A stretch of 64,000 nt of DNA from Xiphydria camelus. Taxonomy: Eukaryota; Arthropoda; Insecta; Hymenoptera; Xiphydriidae. Both the position numbers and the translations under genes were made by a program. Within the stretch, counting starts at the first letter, position 1; the number at the start of each line of letters is the position of its first letter. The notes beneath the pieces are model-generated. The model was not told the origin of the DNA. It saw only the letters and a program-made list of their open reading frames with translations, and made no database searches. Location: contig OY783196.1 of NCBI GenBank assembly GCA_963678675.1, positions 27,444,827 through 27,508,826 of the forward strand, in the 5' to 3' direction. This document shows positions 23,801 to 36,015 of the stretch, one piece after another.

Positions 23801-26800
23801 ACATTTTTCAGTATCAAGGTGCCAATTTTACATCGTTACATTTTTTAGATTAATGAGAACGACAGAAGCGATAATAAAGTGCCGACTTTATTCATTTCAT
23901 TCCCTGGTATTATTTTTTTAAATTAACACTTTTACGTAATGTTGTCGACCTTCCATATCATGATACAATACTGATCTTACGTATTTTCCTCCTTTCACGT
24001 AATACGTTATATTTCGCCTAGTAAATTGTGCTTATGACGTTTCTTTTAGCGCTATTTATATTCCGAGTACAAATTAACTTTCTAAATATGGGCTTCTATA
24101 AATAGCTTTCAGAGTGGAAGTATGTAGTATGCACTTGAAGCTGCTCAACTGCATCTCCGCTAGGTGATATTCCGTAAGAAAATTTGAAGAATACCTAGTA
24201 CAATTGTCACGAATATCACGAGAGTAGCATAGCTGCTATCTAGAGAGGTCTGAAATTCTATATTTCGATTTTATTGTATACCCTGCATGGCTTGCGCTAA
24301 TTTAAATAACGACGGTCGAATCGTTGGACTCTACTAGTTCAATGAACTGCATCGCTAGATAATGCAAGACTAACCGTAGGTAAATTCCACGTCGATCGAT
24401 AGTATGGCCTTTGTGTGGATATTTGGATTGTATCATCATCGTTGCTCTGGCACGATGCATGTAAGAGTATTGATGATAACATTGTTCCTGGCAGCGCGTT
24501 CGAACGACAGAGCAATAGAATTTTTATAGGCGTTCGTAGGTCACGATTGTGTGCGCCGAGAGACTCCACCCCAACACGTATGATTAATAGGAGCAATACA
24601 ATTTGTCTTTGCAGTTTGGACGACAGAATATCGAAAAAGTGAGGAAACGAAATGGGACGTGGGAGCAGGAACAATGCGAGAGCGAGGATGAAGGAGGGGG
24701 AAAAGTAATTGATGAGAATCATAAGTCGCACAGTAATGAGCCGCATGAAAAAAAGATGCAGAATGGAGCTCCCGGTAATAATACGGTCATTGCGAGATGC
24801 AAAGATTTCATACTGGTACCAGAACCGGAAACGCAAAATCATAAGAACCACGTTAACTCTAACGATGTAACGAATTCGAATGGGAGTACATTAAATCTTA
24901 CTAGTACTAAGGAGGTGAGTTTTACGACTCGTAATTCGACATATCCATTATCGAAAGTTTCTAAAAGTGTGCTTTCCTATTCGTGACTATTTCAGAGCAG
25001 TATTGCGCAACAGGACTCTTTTGAGACCCTCAAAAGGGAATTTAATCCTGCTATTTGCTTGGACTACATCAGAGCTGGCGTGGAGGCGATAATCGAAGAC
25101 GACGTGACTTCTAGGTTTGAAGCAGAAGAACTTAAGGTGGTTTGTTCATGTACCAATTTGTAAAAGGAAGAGAGAGGGCGATTTTCTTCTCATCCATTTC
25201 TTCTTGGAATATTGCAATTTGTTTGTTTGCAAATTTTTCTTTACTCGAACAATTGTATATAAGGATTTTATATTGCAATAACGTTTTTTTTTATTGGTGT
25301 AGAATTGGAATCTTCTTACGAGGACCAACAGGCAGTACGAATTCATCTCGTGGAAGCTCACAGTAATATGGATGTTTGGATTCGTCATGAGATATTGCTT
25401 CCTTCTGCCGCTTAGGATATTCATTTGCTTCGTTGGCGTAAGTATCTCTACGTCACTCCTGCGCGACAATTATCCACACACGAGGCAATGAATTGCTCCT
25501 TGTATTATAACAAACCACGTTTCCTACACACGATCTCGGTTTCAAACAGAAGACTCGTTAAATTCAGTGTACATCATTATTAACCTTGTATTTAGGACTT
25601 CTAATGCTTTTAGTTCCTTAGAACTCACAGCTGAAATGTCAACCACGTACTAACCACGAAGTTCTCTAGGTGCTCTACCTCTTAGTCGCAACATATCTTA
25701 TTGGCTTCTTGCCAAATGGCAGAGTGAAAAGTTGGGTGTACCACCAAGTATCCCAGAGCACTTTCAGAGTACTGGCTCGATCGTTATCCTACGTGATTAC
25801 GGTTCATAATCCCGAATATCTACCTAAAGGTGGTGGGGTGTGCGTAGCAAATCACACTTCCACCATAGATGTGCTCACCTTATCTTTACAGACTACGTTC
25901 TCCATGGTAATATTTAGCACCCTTCTCTGTTTTTCATAAGTTGGTTCGCGAAAACAGGTTCTCAATATTGGCAAATGCTTGCATAATGCAAATAGAACAA
26001 GCACACGTGCTCGTAAGTGATATATGTATTTTGTGAGGCCAGCCTTTGGAACCATTGATCCGTCATGTCTATAAAATTAAATAATTGTCACGTATGAGAC
26101 TTTCACAGGGGTCAATAAAATTATCTCTGTTTACGAGAAAATTATTCAATTTTATATTCATGTGTATATTCCGGATTGGTACATATGGCAGTATTGGTTT
26201 ACATGTTGTCCGTGTGAAATTGTGAATAAAAATGTGCATTATCTTTTGTTCGTGTATCGTCCTTCGTCATTAAGCAGCATTTCAAGTTTAGTGCATAATT
26301 CACGTAATTGGACATTTGTTGGCATTGTGTCAGATTCAATCGTCGGTCGGGGCAGTACCAAAATGATCAAGCGCTTAAGTACAAAGGGTACTTATTCATT
26401 TTCATAAACTCTTCTACTAAAGTCATATCTCTGAGGACTTTTTTACAGGACACTCATTGTAAATACTCTCTTTCATTCTCATTTCACCCTTCGCACTTCT
26501 TCCGATTTTACTCAGGCAGTGAGGTAAACAATAATAGATTAATTTTCAGTAAAATACGAAATATCGTATACTTCTCTTTTTCGTTGTTCGTGAAACTTCG
26601 AAACCCGCTACCAATGTTGTCGAAGTCACTGTACACTGTATCGTGTTACAGGTAACACTTCGCCCTGTAACTTTCCTTTACAGATGACACCTATACAACA
26701 TCGGTAGAGCGGAAAACAACGTTTCTTAGGCACAAAGCTTGTGGTTTACAGGTCATGTGGCTGACGGTGTGTACCGCGGTAGTGGGCTACATACCAGAGG

Positions 26801-28075
26801 GTAGCTTCAAACGGTGGTTAAACCACAGAGTGTCCATAATGTGTTTCGCTGTCTTATCCAGCGCTCTGTCATCGGTCATCAAGTACCACAACACTGAAAA
26901 CCGACCGATCAGGGGCATTTGCGTCGCTAATCACACATCTCCTATCGATGTGCTCATTCTCATGTGCGACAACTGCTATTCTTTGGTATGCCCTTCCTAT
27001 CGTTAAAGCGTGAATGCACTTCCTTGGCAGTTATCCCAATTCACATTTATTACGGATGTCTTTATATTTGCTTGAAGTTTAATGTGTTAGTATATACATA
27101 TATATGCTTCGCTTTCTATAGTATGCCGTATGGTATTTGCTTCGATTTATTTCATATTCGTTGATCAAATCGTATATAATAGAAAATGTGGGTATATGCG
27201 AAACCGTTATATTAACAAGATTCATTTTAAAGATAGGACAAAGGCACGGCGGTTTCTTAGGAATACTGCAGAGAGCACTCGCTCGCGCATCTCCACACAT
27301 TTGGTTCGAACGCTCCGAAGTTAAAGACAGAGAAGCCGTAACGCGGAGGTAATTAATTAGTAGAGGGGAATATCTTCAATTGCATGTGTTTCTCTATGAT
27401 TTCATGATTCATGTTCTATTTGTAATATTTTTCGGAATAGATTGAAGCAACACGTGTCAGATCCTGCAAATCCACCGATACTGATCTTCCCGGAGGGTAC
27501 TTGTATTAACAATACTTCCGTTATGCAATTTAAGAAAGGTAGTTTCGAGGTGGGCGGAGTTATTTATCCAGTCGCGATAAAGGTAATTAATCTTTATACT
27601 TTATATTTAGACAATTGTGGACAGCAAATTGATATAAGGGGCTATTGAAGAACGCGTTTTCTTTATTAATCTTACAGTACGACCCAAGATTTGGCGATGC
27701 ATTTTGGAACAGCAGCCGATATTCGATGCTTCAATATCTGTACATGATGATGTCTAGCTGGGCAATAGTGTGCGATGTATGGTATTTGCCTCCAATGTAT
27801 AGGAAAGAAGGTGAAAGTGCCATTGACTTTGCGAACAGGGTAAAGTCCGTAATTGCGAGACAAGGTGGCCTAGTTGACCTTCAATGGTGAGTAACTCGAA
27901 GAATATTTTATATTATGAAACTGCTATGCTGGTTAACACTGGTGAGATCGAAACATTCAATGCGTATTTTCAATTTATCATTCACAGGGACGGACAACTT
28001 AAACGTATAAAACCGAAGAAGGAATGGAGGGAAAAGCAACAAGAGGAATTCAGTAAACGGTTGAAAGTCGAATAG
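17848..28075 (+). CDS. Gpat4: Glycerol-3-phosphate acyltransferase, GPAT3/4 type
   Basis: Exons: 17848-18000, 24615-24914, 24996-25136, 25303-25437, then either 25670-25906 (5a) or 26752-26985 (5b), then 27233-27348, 27441-27582, 27678-27886 and 27988-28075. The product is 505 aa with 5b and 506 with 5a, all in phase. The enzyme adds acyl-CoA to glycerol-3-phosphate at the ER, the first step of triglyceride and phospholipid synthesis. Acyltransferase motifs with 5b: I, NHTSPID at 303-309 (catalytic His and Asp); II, FERSE at 346-350; III, FPEGTC at 376-381; IV, YPVAIKY. A hydrophobic N-terminal anchor is followed by a hydrophilic Asn/Lys/Glu-rich exon 2, then two membrane segments before motif I. 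Exons 5a and 5b encode the same domain segment (separate entries). Intron 1 is 6.6 kb and rich in repeats. A poly(A) signal lies at 28382. GPAT3 versus GPAT4 orthology is not resolved. Confidence 0.93.
18988..19077. mobile_element. piggyBac-like MITE
   Basis: An 82-bp element (18992-19073) lies between two TTAA tetranucleotides (18988-18991 and 19074-19077). Its ends, CCCTTTCGCTGCTCCAGACG and the reverse complement, form a near-complete palindrome. TTAA target duplication and CCC...GGG ends are hallmarks of piggyBac-superfamily elements. There is no coding capacity, so mobilisation would need a transposase from elsewhere. It sits in GPAT intron 1. Confidence 0.8.
20744..21120. repeat. Long inverted repeat, 173-bp arms, 31-nt loop
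   Basis: The left arm 20744-20916 and right arm 20948-21120 are reverse complements with about ten mismatches and no indels, around a 31-nt spacer. It lies in the first intron of the acyltransferase. Both arms carry the same open frame, ending in a stop after SLRIE: left arm on the plus strand to 20902, right arm on the minus strand from 20962. On the minus strand that frame extends beyond the arm to 21378 (138 aa, no recognised family). The right side may therefore be the source and the left an inverted copy. A transcript of either strand would fold into a long, nearly perfect hairpin. Confidence 0.9.
21490..21504. repeat. Homopolymer G tract (15 G)
   Basis: Fifteen consecutive G residues in GPAT intron 1, just outside the long inverted repeat. 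The length may be unreliable because homopolymers are prone to sequencing error. Confidence 0.8.
25670..25906 (+). other. Gpat4: GPAT alternative exon 5a (79 codons)
   Basis: An exon-sized segment with a good acceptor (TTCTCTAG) and donor (GTAATA), frame 0 at both ends. It encodes a membrane segment, then CVANHTSTID with the catalytic His and Asp of acyltransferase motif I. It aligns over its whole length with exon 5b (26752-26985) at about 45-50 percent identity. The residue after NHTS is Thr rather than the usual Pro. Splicing from exon 4 (ends 25437) and into exon 6 (starts 27233) keeps the frame. Mutually exclusive use is inferred from homology and phase. Confidence 0.85.
26752..26985 (+). 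other. Gpat4: GPAT alternative exon 5b (78 codons)
   Basis: The homologue of exon 5a, 845 bp downstream, with acceptor TTTACAG and donor GTATGC and the same 0/0 phase. It encodes a membrane segment and CVANHTSPID, the more canonical motif I for animal GPAT3/4 enzymes. Including both exons would keep the frame but duplicate the catalytic His/Asp segment, so one-of-two choice is the likely arrangement. Confidence 0.87.
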
Positions 28076-28464
28076 ACAGTGACTTTGAACTGGTCTAGTC
28101 ATATACTTATAAATGCACGTAAAATGTGTAACGACTGGTTAAATTAGGAGGCAAAATTCAATTTGCTGCCTTCTCGTCTGTGTGTTTAATTGTAAACATG
28201 TACCATTGGGATCTACCAACCATTAGATCCGCAATCAACCTCAATACTAGCAAACCTCATTATCTTCACAAATGCGGCACATCACATTCAGTTTAAGTGT
28301 ATTATTCTGGTTTAAGTATGTATAATATTATTTTGCTAACTATGATTTCAGTTTCTTCAACGTAATTTTTGTTTAACGTACAATAAAAATTACTACGAAC
28401 GCGTCGAAAATTTGTAAATATCTGTAGGAATCGGAAAGTCGGAATTCTCTCTTTATTGCTATAT
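28076..28464. other. Convergent 3' ends of GPAT and a small ORF
   Basis: This is 3' untranslated sequence of the acyltransferase with a plus-strand AATAAA at 28382-28387. Minus-strand AATAAA signals at 28452-28457 and 28464-28469 belong to the opposite small ORF; the second overlaps its stop codon. No other feature was seen. Confidence 0.6.
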
Positions 28465-28776
28465 TTATTTTCCACGGTGATGATTTAAGATTTTAATTAA
28501 CTTCAACAAGTGCTCTCCGTTAATAGTATGGTTGAGTTGTAATTCTTGATGATCTGCCGATCGAAAAACGTTGTGTCCTGTGCAGAGAAGAATGTGCTCG
28601 TGTCTGAAATACATATAGTCAGGACTGATCATTGTGACTTTGTAAAAAAGATCAATGTTTAATTTCGCACCCTCTATGAGTAAGTTCTTTGCGTCCTCTA
28701 AACTGAGTAAACTGTCCACAAATTCTTTCGCGTTGCGAGGATGACATTGTGTCATATATTCGCGACATTTTGTCAT
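28465..28776 (-). CDS. Hypothetical 103-aa protein
   Basis: A single uninterrupted frame of 103 codons starting MTKCREYMTQCHPRNAKEF and ending NHHRGK. I do not recognise the family. It looks like a folded soluble protein: mixed charge, Leu/Ile-rich helical stretches, no signal peptide and no membrane segment. Two canonical AATAAA signals sit at and just after the stop, as expected of a compact real gene. It is convergent with the acyltransferase, about 80 bp from that gene's poly(A) signal, and lies upstream of mL43 territory. No intron was recognised, and a missing upstream exon is possible. A chance frame in a 3' flank cannot be excluded. Confidence 0.45.
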   Translation of the reverse strand: MTKCREYMTQCHPRNAKEFVDSLLSLEDAKNLLIEGAKLNIDLFYKVTMISPDYMYFRHEHILLCTGHNVFRSADHQELQLNHTINGEHLLKLIKILNHHRGK

Positions 28777-30722
28777 TAGACAGCGACGTTTTCCTCTCTA
28801 TCAAATGTATCGTTTTCTACTCATAGATGGTAATAATGAAGCACAGTTGAGCAGTCCCGTTATTGTCATGCTATATGCATGTCAGTTAGAAATACGTGTC
28901 AGTATGAGGTTCCGTTATAGTGAGCATTGTAGTATCAATTTATTATTTATATATAATATAAAATATGCAGTGGTACTGTAAAGATGTGTGATACATTTTA
29001 TGTGAAAAATCGTATCGATCGTCAAAGCAGGATGTATACGATTTTTCAATGATCCAACAAATGGACTCAGAAGACAAGTATAAACATTGCAATTTTGCCA
29101 CCGCTAGCGTTGGCGAGATACTCGATGGATAGTTGCGGTACTAAACTTAGTATAAATATTCATTGAAAGATGCATAATATTTTCGGATACTTTCTTTATA
29201 AAATGTATATTAAATTATTTATTAACTGATCATAGTGGCCATTGGGGGACGTTGTTGTATTACTTTATATTTAGCCGAAATTCTATTGCTCTTAGGCATC
29301 AGGTTTCGTTACCATTAAACCAAAAATTACGTAATCATATTTTATTACTTTTATACTTCATATAGCGATCCAATGTAACCCAGACGTTAAAATGTTACAG
29401 GTTATCATAGGAATATGCCATGTCCTTTTGACATGCAGAAGTTATTCTTGTTACGTTTATTGTAACGAGTGTTGAGGGTTTGTAAATATATGACAAATTG
29501 GCTATTTTATTTGCAATGTAAGTCCTCTTTTTAACCTCTGGTAGTGGGTGGATCAAATATCGAGGTAATGGAATGAGTATGACTTAGTGGGGATTATTAA
29601 GATACGAAGTGACGTGTTTTCTGTTCAATGCGTCCATTCTTTATGAAATATTACGCAATTTTGAATCGTATTGTCTAACATTGATTCTGAAAGACGGTGA
29701 ATCTTTTTTATCCTAAATAGTCTGACACAGATTGTTAAATTCTTACATATTGCATAGAAATGATGCAGAGTTTTGTATAATCGAAATCTGCTTGGGAATG
29801 GAAAAAAAAACGTTCACGCGTTCTTGTAAGATATAACTATTTTTGTGTGCTACAATTGATTTGAGCGAGTGACAAAGTAGAAATAGATCTCTATCTGAAA
29901 GCAGACTATCCGAGCACATAACATATTTAAACAATACTTTTGTATGGCACATGGGCAAATAGTAGAGAGTTGCGTCTAGATACATATGTAAACGGATGAT
30001 TAGGGATTAATCGCGTAACTAGAAGGTGAATGAATCAATGATTGGTAATCACTCATAAATGAACGTAAATAATGGTTAGTGCTTCGAGTATAGTATAATA
30101 CCTATAAGCTATTTAGGCGAGGAGTACGATTGACAACAGTATGTCAGATTTTAAATTCGACATAAGTTTCATTTGTTTTCATTATATTTATACAGAACCA
30201 CGTTTAATTTAGATTCGGACGTGTGGTAGACATTAACTTTATTCACGTAATGACGTTTTAAGATAGAAATAATATTTCCCGCGTTTATTAAATGATCGGA
30301 ATATCACAATGGCAAAACTCATAAATGACGACGACTGTTTTTTATGCGTACAAGTGGAGCTCTTGGAAAATAAATACTGAGGATTTTTCATTGTCCCTAT
30401 GAGAATGAAGACAGATTTTTTATGTCTCACGAATATGTTGTTGCTTCAACAATAAAGTATTGTAAATGATATATTTTCCTAATACATTGGTAATTTATTT
30501 AAATGGAATACGGTATGTAATTGCATCTGTAAGATTCCGTTTTTACGAAGAACTAGCCACTGCAACTTTTGATGTTTAATTATCAGAACGCATATCTCAT
30601 GGATTTTACAATTCTATAACATTTATTACGTTTATTTTACATTTACATTTCGTTTCATACTATAACTATTCTTGTACCACATAATGACGCGATGTTTGAA
30701 ATTAAAGTTCATGTGAAATGCA
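28777..30722. other. AT-rich intergenic region, no gene seen
   Basis: About 1.9 kb of AT-rich sequence. Open frames at 29743-29985 and 30239-30430 on the minus strand have no recognisable family, no splice partners and skewed composition. Minus-strand AATAAA signals at 30622-30636 probably end the mL43 transcript. Confidence 0.55.
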
Positions 30723-31593
30723 TTAATTCTCAGAGTTGTTTTGTTTCTGTTGTTCCTTATAAATTTCTATTAACTCTTCTGTTGCGGTTTTACCTTTTTT
30801 CACAGCTGCACCAAGTTCCTTCTGCAATTAGTAAAAAAGAACATGATTCATGTAGTGTTGGTGATTCAATGGATAATGGATTTTAATAGATAAGTGCAGG
30901 AGAGTTTGCTAATGATATAAAATAATTCCTTTAATAATACATACGTCAGGGAACTTGGCTAAATTTAAAGCCGGATCTTTAAAAGTAAATGGCGTCCATG
31001 GTCCTTGAATCGAAGGAAACTGTGTGCGCCACAGTTTACACAATCTAGTGTTTGTATTATTACTATGTTGAGTACGAAGCAGTTCCATCCATTTACGAAC
31101 CTCATCTCGCGAGTGGTCTTTACAGCAAAGCCAGTACTTCTCCCCGTTAACTAAGAAAAAATTAATTGCAAGAAATCACTTTGATAAATTGCTCGTGGTT
31201 CGATCAAAATTTCATTATAACAAACATTCAGACTTACGGTATTCCGCGGATATCACTGGAACCCTGTGTCTTCTTGGCTTTACGTAAACAACAACACCGG
31301 GATTTTCATGAGCAAAATTGATCAAATCGTGCTCTAAAAAATCTCTATAATTTAAGAAAATAATGCGAATTAATTACTAGTTTAAAGTACAGTTACAATC
31401 ACGATGAATGAATAAGATATTGAGGTTATGATAAAACAAGATATGCGAAAACTTACCTCATGCCTCGACTACTTCCTTGATTTTTACAAAACTTTAATGT
31501 CACGCGTTGTAATTGACACACATAACGCCCAATTCCATTGGCTAAAGGTGCCTGAGGAAAGACGGCGTTTAGAAATAAATGTGAATTCGACAT
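30723..31593 (-). CDS. mRpL43: Mitochondrial large ribosomal subunit protein mL43
   Basis: Four exons, 31457-31593, 31238-31344, 30945-31150 and 30723-30821, total 549 nt (182 aa) with consistent phases. Diagnostic segments in order are [46 protein letters not shown] and [11 protein letters not shown]. These match the mL43 family (human MRPL43: NPGVVIYV, AEYLNG, PSIQGQWHPF). The protein has the thioredoxin-like fold of the L51/S25/CI-B8 domain and sits in the mitochondrial 39S subunit. A Lys/Glu/Gln-rich tail ends QKQNNSEN. The ATG follows an acceptor-like CAG by one base, so a 5' untranslated exon may lie upstream, possibly in the tandem repeat at 31817-32240. Confidence 0.92.
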
Positions 31594-34500
31594 TCTGTTA
31601 CGAATTTGCAGCTCAATCGGTCTTATCGCATGTGTTACAGGCGCAGAGGAGTCATCGCAAGGAAGGTAATTTGTTCAAATTAATTTGTTTGACAAGAAAT
31701 TTACGGCGATTTTGATTAGGGAGAAACGTTTGAATTACGAAATCTTCAGGTTTCTTAATTCGTTTTATCGAGGAAGAAAAATTGCAATTTGGTCGGTTCA
31801 GACATTTCCAATATTCGAAACTCACCGGCACGTTGACACGGTGCGTATTCGCGGTTACAGTTGAAATCTCGCCGAGTTTCTCGCAGCGCGTTGACGATAT
31901 TTGTATTATATATTCCACGTTTCACTCAATGCACTTTTCACTGCACAATTAAATCACACTCAAATCACCATCATTTATAGTACCGCACATTATTTCACAC
32001 GACTGAAGGTGCAACAATCTTTCGATTTGAAACTCACCGGCACGTTGACACGGCGCGTATTCGCGCTTGCAGTTAACTTCTCGCTGAGTTTCTTGAAGCG
32101 CGCGCGCGCGTTGACGATATCTGGATATCCCACGTTTCACCGAATGCATTTTTCACTGCACAATTAAATCACACTCAAATCACCACCATTTACAGTACCG
32201 CTCGTTATTTCACACGACCGAAGGTGCAATAATCCTTCGGTGGAACTCAATGAGGATGCTTTCGTATGGAAGCGCGGTGTAGACCAATAAAAGCGTAGAC
32301 ACGAATTCCTTTGGTTTAACTGCCGCGAATTATGGGAATTAAAGGTGCGAAGCGGTCATTGGTCATAAAGCATCACGTGATTTATGAATTTTTAAAATAT
32401 CAATTCAAATCTAATGGATAAAGGGATTGATGATTTGGAACTACAATACCACATAAAATACCGGATTTACCAACCTTCAATTTTATTGCAACTTTCAGTG
32501 GTTGATCCTGTAATAGTATTTGTTCGCTCCAATTGTATCACAAATCGAGGACACGCCTGAAGACTTATCTTAAACGTACTTTAATATTGGACATTTTACG
32601 TTGAATCTTACGCCGCATCGAATTAGACGTTCACGTAAAGGAGAAAACAAGAAATAATCTTCGAATATAAGGTCAGGGCGTTCGTAAAAATAAAATAATC
32701 ACATTTAACACGTACAAAAATACTTTGGTCGATTAATCGTTACACTGTTTTATGTAACTTTGAATAATTCCCGTATCGTTTTACAAGATGGATCTTCACA
32801 TCGAGTGTCTAAGTATAGATTGTCAATACTTCTATATAGTTAGCATTAATATTGAACGAATGAAAGAACAATCGGGAAATGCGTAGGAGGTTTACTCGCA
32901 CCAGGTTACTAATACAAGTTCTAATGAAATTGTAAATAGCGAGAAAGAGGATTCGGTATTACATAAAAGGAGGTAACGATTAATTAATTAATTAATATTA
33001 GGGTATATGTTAAAAGTGATGACATTGTTCGAGCAATCGGTAGATATTATAATGAAAATGTAGGATATGTTATCTTTACCTTTAGAATTTATGCTCCTCT
33101 GTCTTAAACTTTAGTAGGAAATTCCAGACAATTATACGCTGCTCGATATTGACGAGTCTAGGTAGGTATAATTGACCCTCGAAAGAAGTGCCGTAATCCT
33201 AAAATTTGGCTATGCCCTCATCTCCTCCTACCTACGTAAGTACTCTATGACTTTGTACGAACGACCCGCGAAGTGGTACGTACACAGCTTCCGGAACCTC
33301 GTTTTTTGAACTTTCATTAGTCATTATGCACCTTTCCTTGAACGCGACCGCGCGAATTGCAGTACCAAAAGACGAGGAAGATCGGTGACCTATTCTTAGC
33401 CATACTGTATACTGAACTTAACATCGCTACTAAATATCGGTAAAAAATATACACGTATCTGAATAGTAATGGTGATTAGACATTGACATTGAAATACAGT
33501 CCAATTCCTCGCGACTTCGCTTCTCGGCCGTGAATCTGAACGATCTCATCGATAAATCAGCATCCGCTCGTTACTCGGAGCCGCGACGTCACCGGATATA
33601 TATCGGGCCGTATTGTATCTTTACTCTTACTATAATATAATGCTTTACGCGAACATAAATATTTCCTTCGGCAACGACACCTTTCGTGTGTTCATCTGTG
33701 TATCCCGCCGTGTGTTTATGTGTGTGATAATGAACTTGCTCTCTTATACGCGTGCACTATTGCACGTTTGGGCAATGACACGTGTCGGATGTATACGCGT
33801 ACGATAAGAACGAGCATCCTGGCGCGATTCAAGATCAATTAATGTCCTTAACACCGAATAGTTTCAATGATACATGTCGTATTTAATAATATTTTCTTAC
33901 GCGATAAAGTAATCAATTATACGTTATACCCGACCCGCACGTGAAAACAGTATCGATTTCACGTCGTACGATCGATCCGTTATTATCTTATCCCCGCATT
34001 ATCATCTAGCCTATTGCTTACTTTCGTCAGTCTACGTATGTCGCGATTACGGTAACCACCCCGGCATTATCCGCCACGGGGAAATGCACACTCGATCATT
34101 CCATTCGGAAGCTCTTTTAATCGTTTTCTCGCGATCTTTTCTACCGATCCAATTCTTTTTTCCGCTGATTCGAGTGAACGCGCTACCTTGATTATAACGT
34201 CATCCTCCCGATTACCGACGTCAAGTCGTGCAATTAAAAGTCGACGGCATCGATCGGGGCCTTCTAAACGGCAGGAAGTTAGTTTCTTTTTTATTTTTCA
34301 TCACAGTAACGTCGGCAATCGATAACTTAATGAAATACTTCGGATAGAGCACTTTGACACAGACGTTTATCTATTCCTACCCATTCACCACTATAGTCAC
34401 CACAGATCAATTTATGACGATACGAAATCAATGTCCTACTCCGATTTCGCGTATTGTATCGAGCTGCTTCGCTCTCGATTCGTTCATTTTTGGCGCACAA

Positions 34501-36015
34501 AAATCGATAGATCTGACGCGTTTTATCATGTGTCCGGTAACCAAGGAATACGTACGATTTTTATCGAGTAATCAACTTGAGCGAATTAATTCCAGATTAA
34601 AATCACTGATATATTCCTTGATTGCTAGAAATATAACGAATCGCGTTAGAACTCTTTTCCCCCATTTTCCCTCGGTATAATTTATACGCTTATGTTTCCG
34701 CTCCAAGAAAATTGCGATTTACCAAAAAAATGAAAGATCGCAAGGGAAGTGATAATGCGTGTCGCAATATATTAGAATGGAATCGATTCGATAAAAATAT
34801 GGGAAATATGTACGTAGGAAGATAACTCGATAAAACATTACAATATGGACGTAGATCTGGCGATATTTCGACATCGCACCGAATCCTCTGACTGGCTCGT
34901 TACCGACGGACCCGAAGTTTTCTTTCATTTTTCAATTTTATACTTGAGAAAACTGCAAGAACGAGATTGAAGTCCATCACAAGTGTAAGCGGTACACCGT
35001 GTATCCCTGTAGTACATCCGTATTAGAAATGCTATTTGTAATACTGAAACGATTAAAAAGATTCGTCCCTCTTTATCGATTGACAAAATAGAGAATAAAT
35101 TCGGTTGTTCTCTGATGCAGCGTTCCAGAAGATTGCGCGTTTCAAGTGAAAGAGTTTTTTGTATTTCAGCGAAGATTTAGGCGGCAGGCACATAACCGAA
35201 TGCGGTACAGACTATTTCGAATAAGCAATATGTCTGCGGTACCATTATTAGAGCTAATGACGCGTTAGAACTCCCTTCCCCTCGTTTGAAATTGTTTTCC
35301 ATCAACGATTCACCGATTGTGGAGTATTTGAAACCTCATGCCCAACGTCATCAACACCTTTTCACTGAATTACTTATGTATTCTCTTCCAAATTACAGTC
35401 GTACCGCGATTAGTATAATTTAGAAGAGTATACAAGCTGATGCTACGCTTTATACTTCGCTGTAATTCGATTCTTCGGTTGTCTTCCACAGGCGCAGCAT
35501 CAGCCACATCGACCACGAAACCCATTGTACCGAAAATCTTAAATCGCGTCACCCCTAGTATTTTTAATACTGACAAATTTACTTCCCTTTCGCTTTCTTC
35601 ACCATCGCCAAATGCACATTGACCGTCTCTGTAAATTCTGTAGGTACAGCCGAGCGGAAGCGAGCCAATCAAATCGGTATATCCCCGCGTCCGTCGTCGA
35701 GGCAATTCGCGGTTCCAGCGAGATCGCACGTGCAGGAGGGCCGCGCGCGTCAGGCCGCGGCTGGAAATCGACTCCCACCGTCGAGCGGACGAGACGAGAA
35801 GGTATTCTCGTATATCGACGATGCGAATGAAGAAGGGTCATCGAAACGATCGGAATTTGCCGAGAGATCTTCGGCGTCACCTAAGATTATTATATTCGAT
35901 CTTAAGTATAAATCTGTAGCAGTATCAAAATGGTAAAAATAGTACAGATGAATATCATGAGCACAGGTAAGATCACAATGAATCTGACGGAGCGGCTGTG
36001 GCCGCTGGGCTCCTG
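31594..36015. other. Intergenic: tandem repeat, then RhoBTB 3' flank
   Basis: The first 650 bp hold the duplicated 5' region of mL43. The rest, up to 36015, is downstream of RhoBTB on the minus strand and probably includes its 3' untranslated region. Open frames here (for example 34354-34680 and 35370-35880) look like chance frames. Nothing else was recognised. Confidence 0.5.
31817..32240. repeat. 212-bp tandem duplication upstream of mL43
   Basis: Two direct copies with a 212-bp period, about 31817-32028 and 32029-32240, diverged mainly by substitutions and a small CG-repeat expansion near 32098. Each copy has the minus-strand sequence CAACGTGCCGGTGAGTTTC at the same place (splice points near 31824 and 32036), a strong GT donor facing the mL43 start. 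Each unit could therefore be a noncoding first exon plus promoter. No protein-coding frame is shared by both copies. Confidence 0.85.

Noticed and set aside
24339..24851. 170-codon minus-strand hydrophobic frame
   Set aside because: It is antisense to GPAT exon 2, whose Asn/Lys/Glu-rich codons read as Leu/Ile/Phe on the other strand.
34354..34680. 108-codon plus-strand frame downstream of RhoBTB
   Set aside because: It has no recognisable family, splice partners or regulatory context and was treated as chance.
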